DNA from: Brasilonema angustatum HA4187-MV1
GTDB lineage: Bacteria > Cyanobacteriota > Cyanobacteriia > Cyanobacteriales > Nostocaceae
Assembly: GCA_019359695.1 (NCBI GenBank)
Contig: JAHHGV010000002.1
Span: forward strand, 124,001-188,000
Direction of reading: 5' to 3'
Length of the DNA stretch: 64,000 nucleotides
The translations under genes and the position numbers were made by a program. Below, in pieces: positions 55,058 to 62,352 of the stretch. The notes beneath the pieces were generated by a model. It was not told where the DNA came from. It made no database searches and saw nothing but the letters and a program-made list of their open reading frames with translations. Each line of letters begins with the position of its first letter. Position 1 is the first letter of the stretch.

Positions 55058-56959
55058 ATGAGCATTATCACAATTCAATGTCGCCTGGTTGCAAGCGAAT
55101 CCGCCCGTCGCTATCTTTGGCAGATTATGTCAGAGAAAAATACACCCTTGGTTAACGAGCTTTTGAAGCAAGTAGGGAAACACTCTGATTTTGAGAAATG
55201 GTTACAAGCAGGAAAACTTCCACCCGGAGTAGTAAGATCTGTGTGTAACTTGCTTGCAAGCCAAGAGTGTTTTGCAGAGCAACCCAAAAGGTTTTATAAA
55301 TCAGCTATCGAATTAACGGAATATATCTACAAATCCTGGTTAGCTTTGCAACAGAGACGACAAAAGCAACTAGATGGAAAAACCCACTGGTTGTCCATGC
55401 TTAAAACTGATGCTGAACTGGTCGAAATCAGCGGTTGTAGTTTGGAAAATATTCGAGCTAAAGCCCTTGAAATTCTGGTGAGAATAACTACTCATCCCAG
55501 TAATCAGCCGCAGCAGAAGAAAAAGAGTAAAAAAGGTAGTAATTCCAAAGTATCTTCCAAGCTATCAACTACCTTATTTCAGGCTTACGACCAAACAGAA
55601 GATGAGCCAGAGCGCTGCGCTATCACGTACCTGCTGAAAAATAACTGCCAGGTAACAGAAGAAGAGGAAGATGCAAAAAAATTTGCTCTGCGTCGTCGCA
55701 AAAAAGAAAAAGAAATTGAACGCCTTAAAGAGCAACTAGCCAGTCGAATGCCTCATGGTAGGGACTTAACCGGAGAACAATGGTTGCAAACGTTGCTTAT
55801 TGCTAAAACAACTGTCCCTCAAAGCGAAGAAGAAGCCCGTTCTTGGCAAAGTAGTCTTCTCAAAAAACCAAGCTCTATTCCATTTCCAGTCCAATTTACA
55901 TCCAAGGAAGACTTGATTTGGTCAAAAAACCAAAACGGTCGTATCTGCATTAAGTTCAGCGGTTTGGGCGAGCATATATTTGAAGTGTATTGCGATCGCA
56001 GACAACTTCATTGGTTTCAACGCTTCTTAGAAGACCAGCAAATCAAGCGTAGCGGCAAAGACCAGTATTCCAGTGGCTTATTCACTCTATGTTCGGGTCG
56101 CTTGGCTTGGCAAGAAAACGAAGGCAGAGGCGAACCCTGGAATGTTCATTGCTTGACTCTGTACTGTTCCCTAGATACTCGTTTATGGACAATTGAGGGA
56201 ACAGAAACGGTAAGCCAAGACAAAGCTGCTGAGGTAGCCAAAGAATTAACCAAGATGCAAGACAAAGGCGACCTCAACCCAAATCAGCAAAATTACATTA
56301 AACGCCTAAGCTCAACGCTAACCAAAATCAACAATCCTTACCCACGTCCGAGCAAGCCTTTGTATCAAGGTCAAACATCAATCCTCGTCGGTGTCAGTCT
56401 TGGCTTAGAAAAACCTGCAACCGCAGCAGTTGTTGATGCTTCTACCAACACAGTGCTTGCATACCGTAGTCTTAAACAGTTACTTGACGAGAACTATAAA
56501 TTACTTAACCGTCAACGACAACAGCAACAACGAAATGCTCATGAACGCCACAAAGCCCAAAAACGCAGCACACCAAATCAACTATCGGAATCTGAATTAG
56601 GAAAACATCTAGATAATTTGCTTGCTAAGGCAATTATTACTCTGGCTCAAACTTACCAGGCAGGCAGCATTATTGTACCCAATATCAAAAATGTGCGCGA
56701 GGGTATTCACAGCGAAATTGAAGCCAAAGCCGAGAACAAATGTCCTAACTTCAAGGAGGGTCAACAAAAATATGCCAAGCAATATCGGCAAACTATTCAC
56801 CGTTGGAGTTACAACAGATTAATTGACTGCATTCACAGTCAAGCAGCTAAGGCAAAAATTCCTGTAGAACAAGCACCGCAACCAATTCGAGGTAGTCCCC
56901 AAGAAAAAGCACGTTCTATAGCGATCGCAGCTTACCATTCTCGTCAAAATAAATCTTAA
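55058..56959 (+). CDS. cas12k: Cas12k, RNA-guided target selector of a type V-K CRISPR-associated transposon
   Basis: 633 aa, the size of characterised Cas12k proteins (~640). Diagnostic stretches shared with the Scytonema hofmannii protein, as I recall it, include LVNELLKQVGKHSDFEKW, IELTEYIYKSWLALQQRRQKQLDGKT, ISRMP-like LASRMPHGRDLT, EVYCDRRQLHWFQRFLEDQQIKR, LYQGQTSILVGVSLGLEKPATAAVVD, LLNRQRQQQQRNAHERHKAQK and QPIRGSPQEKA. The RuvC-like region (GVSLGLEKPA) lacks the catalytic Asp of active Cas12 enzymes, so it binds but does not cut DNA. It recruits TnsC/TniQ/TnsB to insert DNA downstream of the target. tracrRNA, array and transposon end follow, but no tns genes are seen. Confidence 0.96.
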   Translation: MSIITIQCRLVASESARRYLWQIMSEKNTPLVNELLKQVGKHSDFEKWLQAGKLPPGVVRSVCNLLASQECFAEQPKRFYKSAIELTEYIYKSWLALQQRRQKQLDGKTHWLSMLKTDAELVEISGCSLENIRAKALEILVRITTHPSNQPQQKKKSKKGSNSKVSSKLSTTLFQAYDQTEDEPERCAITYLLKNNCQVTEEEEDAKKFALRRRKKEKEIERLKEQLASRMPHGRDLTGEQWLQTLLIAKTTVPQSEEEARSWQSSLLKKPSSIPFPVQFTSKEDLIWSKNQNGRICIKFSGLGEHIFEVYCDRRQLHWFQRFLEDQQIKRSGKDQYSSGLFTLCSGRLAWQENEGRGEPWNVHCLTLYCSLDTRLWTIEGTETVSQDKAAEVAKELTKMQDKGDLNPNQQNYIKRLSSTLTKINNPYPRPSKPLYQGQTSILVGVSLGLEKPATAAVVDASTNTVLAYRSLKQLLDENYKLLNRQRQQQQRNAHERHKAQKRSTPNQLSESELGKHLDNLLAKAIITLAQTYQAGSIIVPNIKNVREGIHSEIEAKAENKCPNFKEGQQKYAKQYRQTIHRWSYNRLIDCIHSQAAKAKIPVEQAPQPIRGSPQEKARSIAIAAYHSRQNKS

Positions 56960-56997
56960 TCTCCCGATTGAGTAAAATACCGAACCTTGAAAATAGA

Positions 56998-57225
56998 ATA
57001 AATAATAGCGCCGCAGTTCATGTTCTTAGGAACCGCTGAACTGTGAAAAATCTGGGTTAGTTTGACTATTGGAAGATAGTCTTGCTTTCTGACCCTAGTA
57101 GCTGCTCACCCCGATGCTGCTGTCTGCGGACAGGAATTAGGTGCGCTCCCAGCAAAAAGGGCGCGGATATACTGCTGTAGTGGCTACCAAATCACCCTCG
57201 ACCAAGGGGGAACCCATCCCAATCC
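56998..57225 (+). ncRNA. tracrRNA of the type V-K system
   Basis: The segment beginning AATAATAGCGCCGCAG and running through GGTTAGTTTGACT, TCTTGCTTTCTGACCCTAG, TGCTGCTGTCTGCGGACAGG and AGGTGCGCTCCCAGC matches the layout of known V-K tracrRNAs just downstream of cas12k. An anti-repeat AACCCATCC (57211-57219) is complementary to the repeat 3' part. Ends are approximate. Confidence 0.85.
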
Positions 57226-57409
57226 TTGTTTTCAGCGATTTCAAAAGAGAAAATTTTCTCAATTCATCCGCGCTTTCTTGCGCCACAAAGGTTCCAGCGT
57301 TTTGTAGTACCAAAAATTGCTTTTTTTAACGGTAATTTGGGAAGGATAAAAATATATCCGCGCTACACACCTTGAATCATTTGTATAACAAGGGTTTTAA
57401 GGGGGAGGA

Positions 57410-57661
57410 GTAACAATAACCCTCCCCGTGTAGGGCGGGTTGAAAGATCATGTTTGTACTTAAAAGATGAATGCCCCAGCGTAACAATAACCCTCCCCGT
57501 GTAGGGCGGGTTGAAAGGTTTCGCACGGTTCGCCCTCAAAAAAGAGAGCTTGCGTAACAATAACCCTCCCCGTGTAGGGCGGGTTGAAAGCTTGGATTTT
57601 ATCCTAAATGCTTCTACAGTCAAAGTAACAATAACCCTCCCCGTGTAGGGCGGGTTGAAAG
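57410..57661 (+). CRISPR. type V-K CRISPR array, four 37-nt repeats and three spacers
   Basis: Four identical 37-nt repeats (start GTAACAATAACCCTCCCCG, end GGGCGGGTTGAAAG) occur at 57410-57446, 57481-57517, 57554-57590 and 57625-57661. Spacers are 34, 36 and 34 nt. The 3' GTTGAAAG is the conserved V-K handle. No spacer has an obvious match inside this window. The array is transcribed in the direction of cas12k. Confidence 0.97.
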
Positions 57662-57728
57662 GAATTGCTGTCAAAATATTTTAGCCAAGTAGAAATATAC
57701 GAACAGGGATTTACTTATATTTCAAATT

Positions 57729-57762
57729 GGATGGGTTGAAAGGGTTCAAATCCGTCTGCTTT
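57729..57762 (+). ncRNA. delocalised homing crRNA (partial repeat plus 17-nt spacer)
   Basis: 67 bp after the last repeat, GGATGGGTTGAAAG (57729-57742) is a diverged repeat 3' end followed by GGTTCAAATCCGTCTGC (57743-57759). The spacer equals the T-arm/acceptor region of the adjacent tRNA-Thr (58031-58047, minus strand) except for one base. Short, separate crRNAs that target tRNA genes are the known homing device of V-K transposons. Confidence 0.85.
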
Positions 57763-57869
57763 GTTTGGAAGAGCTTATGTAAAGTTAAAATATTAGGCTA
57801 CGTACTAACTTTGCTTGTAGCAACTTTGCTATAGCAATCCTTGTACAGCTAAATCAAAATCAAAGTAAG

Positions 57870-57992
57870 CGACATTTAATTTGTTAACGGCTACAGAGAA
57901 TGCATATGCGACGTTAATTTGTGAAATACGACATCAATTTGTGAAATGCGACGTTAATTTGTGAACAGCGACATTTAATTTGTGAATGTACA
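57870..57992. mobile_element. right end of the type V-K transposon with TnsB-type binding sites
   Basis: CGAC-x-T-x-AATTTGTgAA motifs occur at 57870, 57909, 57929, 57949 and 57969; the last four start exactly 20 bp apart. The terminal TGTACA (57987-57992) is the conserved V-K transposon tip. The next five bases (CCTGT) would be the target-site duplication. A second TGTACA at 57995-58000 leaves the exact tip slightly open. No corresponding left end was found to the left. Confidence 0.85.
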
Positions 57993-58025
57993 CCTGTACA
58001 ACACAGCGCTATATGGGAAGTAAAA

Positions 58026-58097
58026 AGCCAGCAGTCGGATTTGAACCGACGACCTTCCGATTACAAGTCGGATGCACTACCACTGTGCTATGCTGGC
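58026..58097 (-). tRNA. trnT: tRNA-Thr (anticodon UGU)
   Basis: Minus-strand cloverleaf: acceptor GCCAGCA/TGCTGGC, D-arm GCAC..GTGC, anticodon stem TCCGA/TCGGA with loop CTTGTAA (anticodon TGT), T-arm GTCGG TTCAAAT CCGAC. 72 nt with discriminator T, no encoded CCA. The T-arm region is the protospacer of the homing crRNA, next to PAM GTC (58048-58050). Confidence 0.96.
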
Positions 58098-58132
58098 ATA
58101 TTCGGCTTTTTTGAACATCACACTAATTTGTC

Positions 58133-58161
58133 ATTGTACCATAAGCAAGCTGATTTGACAA
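58133..58161 (-). promoter_or_regulatory. sigma70-type promoter of tRNA-Thr
   Basis: -35 TTGTCA (58156-58161) and -10 TACAAT (58133-58138), both minus strand, with a 17-bp spacer. They end 35 bp before the tRNA 5' end. The remaining 58098-58453 gap holds no gene. Confidence 0.6.
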
Positions 58162-58453
58162 TATACTAGTGTGAAGAGTTATATTTGTCCAAATCGCGCT
58201 CTCAATATCTCATTTTGATCATACTGCCGATTTAGCAACCTATAAACATACTTTCAGGCGCTGTGGGTGTAATGAAAATCAAACAAATTTGTGATTCTTT
58301 TCACTGACGATATTGATAAACTAGTGATATACCAAAGCTACCTTGAAATTATGGGCTAGATATAAAATATCTGGTGCAGTTTTCAGGCAAGATTTTTTGA
58401 CACGGCTGGGTATAGGAACAGAAAGACAGAAGGTTCTTTGCAGAGCAACAAGC

Positions 58454-59380
58454 ATGGCAGCGTTGATCAAACGGGATTTATTAAGTCTGGCAGACTTTAG
58501 TCCAACAGAAGTTCTAGAACTTCTGCAAATGGCATCACAACTAAAATCACAAAAGCTGAGATTGCGGTGTCATAAAGTGTTAGGGCTGTTGTTCTCCAAG
58601 GCTTCAACTCGAACACGAGTCAGTTTTACTGTCGCAATGTACCAACTGGGTGGACAGGTGATTGATCTCAATCCTAATGTGACTCAGGTTAGTCGCGGAG
58701 AACCACTGCAGGATACAGCACGAGTTCTGGATAGATATCTCGATATTTTGGCGATTCGTACCTTTGCACAGCAGGAATTGCAAATTTTTGCTAACTATGC
58801 CAAAATTCCTGTCATTAATGCTCTGACTGATTTAGAACATCCCTGTCAAGTTCTGGCTGATTTGATGACAGTGCAAGAATGCTTTGGCACTTTTTCTGGA
58901 TTGACTTTGACTTATGTAGGGGATGGGAATAATGTTGCAAATTCCCTGTTATTGGGTTGCGCTTTGGTGGGAATGAATGTGAGAATTGCCACTCCCAATG
59001 GATTTGAACCAAATGCAGCAATTATAGAAACAGCACGTTCCATTGCAGCCAATAAAACTGAAGTCCTGTTAACTAATGATCCAGAAATTGCAACAAAAGG
59101 TTCTCATGTCATTTACACTGATGTTTGGGCAAGTATGGGGCAAGAACAAGAAGCAGACAACAGAATGCCTATTTTTCAACCTTATCAAGTGAATGAACAA
59201 CTGATGAGTCTTGCTCAAAGCTCGGCAATTGTTTTACACTGTTTACCAGCCCATCGTGGTGAAGAAATTACTGATGAGGTTATGGAAGGTCCTCAGTCAC
59301 GTATTTGGGATCAAGCTGAAAATAGGATGCATGCTCAAAAAGCTTTACTTGCAAGCATCTTAGGGGCAGAAGAATTTTAA
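58454..59380 (+). CDS. argF: ornithine carbamoyltransferase
   Basis: 308 aa from ATG 58454 (MAALIKRDLLSLADFSPTEV); the frame extends ~37 codons upstream, but the family starts at this Met. Carbamoyl-phosphate site FSKASTRTRVSF, then HPCQVLADLMTVQE, YVGDGNNVANSLLLG, and the ornithine site VLHCLPAHRGEEITDEV. It makes citrulline from ornithine and carbamoyl phosphate in arginine synthesis. A single gene, typical of cyanobacteria. It marks the return to core chromosome beyond the transposon. Confidence 0.96.
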   Translation: MAALIKRDLLSLADFSPTEVLELLQMASQLKSQKLRLRCHKVLGLLFSKASTRTRVSFTVAMYQLGGQVIDLNPNVTQVSRGEPLQDTARVLDRYLDILAIRTFAQQELQIFANYAKIPVINALTDLEHPCQVLADLMTVQECFGTFSGLTLTYVGDGNNVANSLLLGCALVGMNVRIATPNGFEPNAAIIETARSIAANKTEVLLTNDPEIATKGSHVIYTDVWASMGQEQEADNRMPIFQPYQVNEQLMSLAQSSAIVLHCLPAHRGEEITDEVMEGPQSRIWDQAENRMHAQKALLASILGAEEF

Positions 59381-59494
59381 GTTGTGAGTCAGAAATAGTT
59401 AGATTTTTACTGCATCGTTGACTCATTTATTCTCTGTCATAACTTGAATTCATCAAAATATCTAAAATAAATAGTGCGTAGGGAGGTTTTTTGT

Positions 59495-59508
59495 AGTACT
59501 AATGTTCT
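59495..59508. promoter_or_regulatory. LexA box upstream of lexA
   Basis: AGTACTAATGTTCT fits the cyanobacterial LexA consensus RGTAC-N3-DGTWCB exactly. It lies 32 bp upstream of the lexA start, indicating autorepression. Confidence 0.75.
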
Positions 59509-59540
59509 AGAAGCATTTGTATTTACCTCCCTACAAATTT

Positions 59541-60146
59541 ATGGAACGTCTGACAGAAGCTCAAAAAGAACTTTACGAATGGCTGGCGGAATATATACGA
59601 CAATACCAGCATTCACCTTCGATTCGACAAATGATGCAGGCGATGAATTTAAAATCGCCTGCACCAATTCAAAGTCGCTTGGAACATTTACGCAATAAGG
59701 GGTACATTGAATGGAGTGAAGGTAAAGCACGGACAATTAGAGTTCTACAAGCGTTAAAACAAGGTGTACCAATTTTGGGAACGATCGCCGCTGGTGGATT
59801 AATAGAACCCTTCACTGAAACAGTCGAAAATATAGATATAGCTCATTTGTCATTACCTCCCCAAGCATATGCTTTGCGGGTAACTGGCGACAGCATGATT
59901 GAAGATTCGATTGTGGAGGGAGATTTGGTATTTTTGCGTCCAGTACTAGAACCAGATCTGCTGAAAAATGGGACTATCGTCGCCGCCAGAGTAGATAGTA
60001 TTGGTACGACTTTGAAGCGGTTTTACCGAAGCGGCGATCGCATTACCCTCAAACCTGCAAACTCTAAATACAATCCAATCGAGGTAAACGCGACTCAGGT
60101 GCAGGTGCAAGGTTCGCTTGTAGCTATTTGGCGCAATTACAACTGA
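59541..60146 (+). CDS. lexA: LexA repressor
   Basis: 201 aa from ATG 59541 (MERLTEAQKELYEWLAEYI). The N-terminal winged helix has SPSIRQMMQAMNLKSPAPIQSRLEHLRNKGYIE. The C-terminal S24 domain has the cleavage loop (ILGTIAAGGLIEPF, Ala-Gly bond present), the Ser in GDSMIEDSIVEGD, and Lys in TLKRFYR. Thus self-cleavage residues are retained, unlike the LexA of some unicellular cyanobacteria. Represses SOS genes, and by the upstream box itself. Confidence 0.95.
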   Translation: MERLTEAQKELYEWLAEYIRQYQHSPSIRQMMQAMNLKSPAPIQSRLEHLRNKGYIEWSEGKARTIRVLQALKQGVPILGTIAAGGLIEPFTETVENIDIAHLSLPPQAYALRVTGDSMIEDSIVEGDLVFLRPVLEPDLLKNGTIVAARVDSIGTTLKRFYRSGDRITLKPANSKYNPIEVNATQVQVQGSLVAIWRNYN

Positions 60147-60372
60147 TAGATAGGGATGAGGAGGGAAGGAGGGATATTTTCCGGCGTTGCTGAATTTGAA
60201 TATGAATTTCAAAAATGCTACATCTTAAACTTTGATTCTTTGCGCCTTTGCGTCTATGCGTGAGGCTCATTCATATTTTCACTCAGCAACGCCTATTTTC
60301 CCACACTCCCTCCCACACTCCCTCACTTCCTCATTCTCCCCACTCACCACTTCTCTTACTATTATTTAATTT

Positions 60373-61851
60373 ATGTATTTAATAAAAAATCAAGTTAAGC
60401 AAACACCTACGTTCAAATTAAAATTACCGTTTGTAGGCGAAAGTAGAGGTGGTTATCATACACAACCATTACCAGGATGCCCTAAAATGCCACCATCTCT
60501 GCAACTGCGAGGGTATCAGCGACAAGCCGTTAATAACTGGTTTGCCAACAACGGTAGAGGTACGCTGAAAATGGCGACTGGTAGTGGGAAGACAATTACA
60601 GCGCTGGCGATCGCCACTGAATTATACAAGCAAATTAACTTGCAAGTCTTGCTCGTCGTTTGTCCCTATCGACATCTTGTCACGCAATGGGCGCGAGAAT
60701 GTGCAAAATTTAATTTGCAACCTATTTTAGCTTTTGAGAGTTTACACAATTGGCAGAGTCAACTTTCCACACAACTTTATAATGTGCGTTCTGGTTCCCA
60801 ACCGTTTCTTACAGTTATTACCAGCAACTCTACTTTAATGGGGGATGGCTTTCAATCTCAACTCAAGTATTTTCCAGAAAAAACTCTCATTATTGGAGAC
60901 GAAGCACATAACTTAGGCGCACCCAAATTGGAAGAAAGTTTACCTCGTCGTGTTGGGTTACGACTCGCTTTATCTGCTACACCCGAAAGATATTTTGACG
61001 AAAGTGGAACCCAATCTTTATTTGAATATTTTGGTTCTGTTCTCAAACCAGAGTTTACCTTAAGAGATGCTATTACTCAAGGTGCTTTAGTCCATTATCT
61101 TTATTATCCTATATTAGTAGAATTAACAGACATCGAAAGCCGTGCTTATGCTAAATTAACGCGAAAGATTGGACAGGCACTACTATATCGAGAACGGGAA
61201 AACGTTGAATTAGCAGATTTGGAAGATAACGAAGATTTGAAGCCATTATTGATGCAGCGAGCAAGGTTAATTGGTGCAGCAGAAAATAAGTTAAACGCCT
61301 TGCGCGAGTTAATGTCAACTCGCGCTGAAACAACTCATACACTTTTCTATTGTAGTGATGGTTCACAAGAAGTTGGAGAACGTTCTAGCTTACGCCAACT
61401 CAAAGCTGTCGTCAAAACTTTAGGGATAGAACTGGGTTATAAAGTCAGTACCTACACATCCCAAACATCTATAGAAGAAAGAGAAGTTTTACGTCGTCAA
61501 TTTGAAAGTGGTGAATTGCAAGGTTTAGTAGCGATTCGCTGTTTAGATGAAGGGGTAGATATTCCAGCAATTCAAACAGCGGTGATTTTGGCAAGTTCAG
61601 CTAACCCCCGCCAATTCATTCAACGGCGCGGAAGAGTTTTGCGTCCTCATCCTGGAAAGGAACGTGCCACAATTTTTGACATGATTGTTTTACCGCCTGA
61701 TTTAGATAGGAAAACTCTAGAAGTCGAACGCAATTTATTGAGAAAAGAATTACTGAGATTGGTTGAGTTTGCTGATTTAGCTGATAACGCAGGTGAAGCG
61801 AGGATAAAGTTACTCAACTTACAAAAGCGATACGGTTTGTTGGATATTTAA
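60373..61851 (+). CDS. DEAD/DEAH-box helicase, Dnd-type restriction protein
   Basis: 492 aa; a later Met at 60487 (MPPSLQLRGYQRQAV) is an alternative start. SF2 motifs: Q-like LRGYQRQAVNNW, KMATGSGKTITALA (I), IIGDEAHNLG (II, DEAH), LALSATPER (III), LVAIRCLDEGVDIPAI (V) and FIQRRGRVLRP (VI). A family of such helicases is annotated as the restriction enzyme of cyanobacterial DNA phosphorothioation systems, and the DndD-like gene 500 bp downstream supports this. Precise role is inferred. Confidence 0.8.
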   Translation: MYLIKNQVKQTPTFKLKLPFVGESRGGYHTQPLPGCPKMPPSLQLRGYQRQAVNNWFANNGRGTLKMATGSGKTITALAIATELYKQINLQVLLVVCPYRHLVTQWARECAKFNLQPILAFESLHNWQSQLSTQLYNVRSGSQPFLTVITSNSTLMGDGFQSQLKYFPEKTLIIGDEAHNLGAPKLEESLPRRVGLRLALSATPERYFDESGTQSLFEYFGSVLKPEFTLRDAITQGALVHYLYYPILVELTDIESRAYAKLTRKIGQALLYRERENVELADLEDNEDLKPLLMQRARLIGAAENKLNALRELMSTRAETTHTLFYCSDGSQEVGERSSLRQLKAVVKTLGIELGYKVSTYTSQTSIEEREVLRRQFESGELQGLVAIRCLDEGVDIPAIQTAVILASSANPRQFIQRRGRVLRPHPGKERATIFDMIVLPPDLDRKTLEVERNLLRKELLRLVEFADLADNAGEARIKLLNLQKRYGLLDI

Positions 61852-61889
61852 TTTTTCAATCTCCCGCAAAGATACATAGCAATCCTAGA

Positions 61890-62000
61890 TAAGTCGTGAA
61901 CAAAAAAACGTAGACGCGCAGCGGCTTCCCGCAGGGTACCGCGAAGAACGCTTTAGCGTAGCGTGCGCCCTTGGCGCATAGGGCGCAAAGAAAAGAAAGA
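61890..62000. repeat. dispersed short repeats between helicase and dnd genes
   Basis: TAGACGCGCAGCGGCTTCCC (61911-61930) continues into GCAGGGTA, a near copy of the 26-bp tnpB insert. It is followed by CGCTTTAGCGTAGCG and GCGCCCTTGGCGC. The 327-bp gap 61852-62178 holds no gene. Confidence 0.6.
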
Positions 62001-62178
62001 GAAGAAAAGGAGGGTGTGAACATCCTACTTAGGAAAGCTTGTTTAGTGAAATTTCCTCTTCTCTCTTCTCTTGGCGTTTTTGGCGTCTTGTTGCTAATCG
62101 ATAACTCTTATAGTGTCTTGACTGCTAATTGTGAAACCATATAGTATGAGAAGATATAAAAACTCCAATTAAAGCCAG

Positions 62179-62352
62179 ATGACAAAAGAAACTCATATTG
62201 ATTATGTTCAAGAACCAATTCTTAGTGCACCATTAGAAGTACGGCAAATAATTGATCGTGTGTGGCAGTTGGAGAAAAGTAGACTAGATAAGAAAATTAA
62301 TAGCCATATTAATGATGATATTCTGGCGATTGTGAAGGAAGCAGTGCGATGA
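62179..62352 (+). CDS. 57-aa small protein coupled to dndD
   Basis: ATG 62179: MTKETHIDYVQEPILSAPLE, then VRQIIDRVWQLEKSRLDKKI. Its TGA overlaps the dndD start as ATGA (62349-62352), so it is co-translated. Charged and helical, no known domain. Too small for DndE. Likely a conserved accessory of the cluster. Confidence 0.6.
   Translation: MTKETHIDYVQEPILSAPLEVRQIIDRVWQLEKSRLDKKINSHINDDILAIVKEAVR

Noticed and set aside
57363-57674. Minus-strand ORF with NPPYTGRVIVTL repeats
   Set aside because: It is the antisense translation of the CRISPR repeats.
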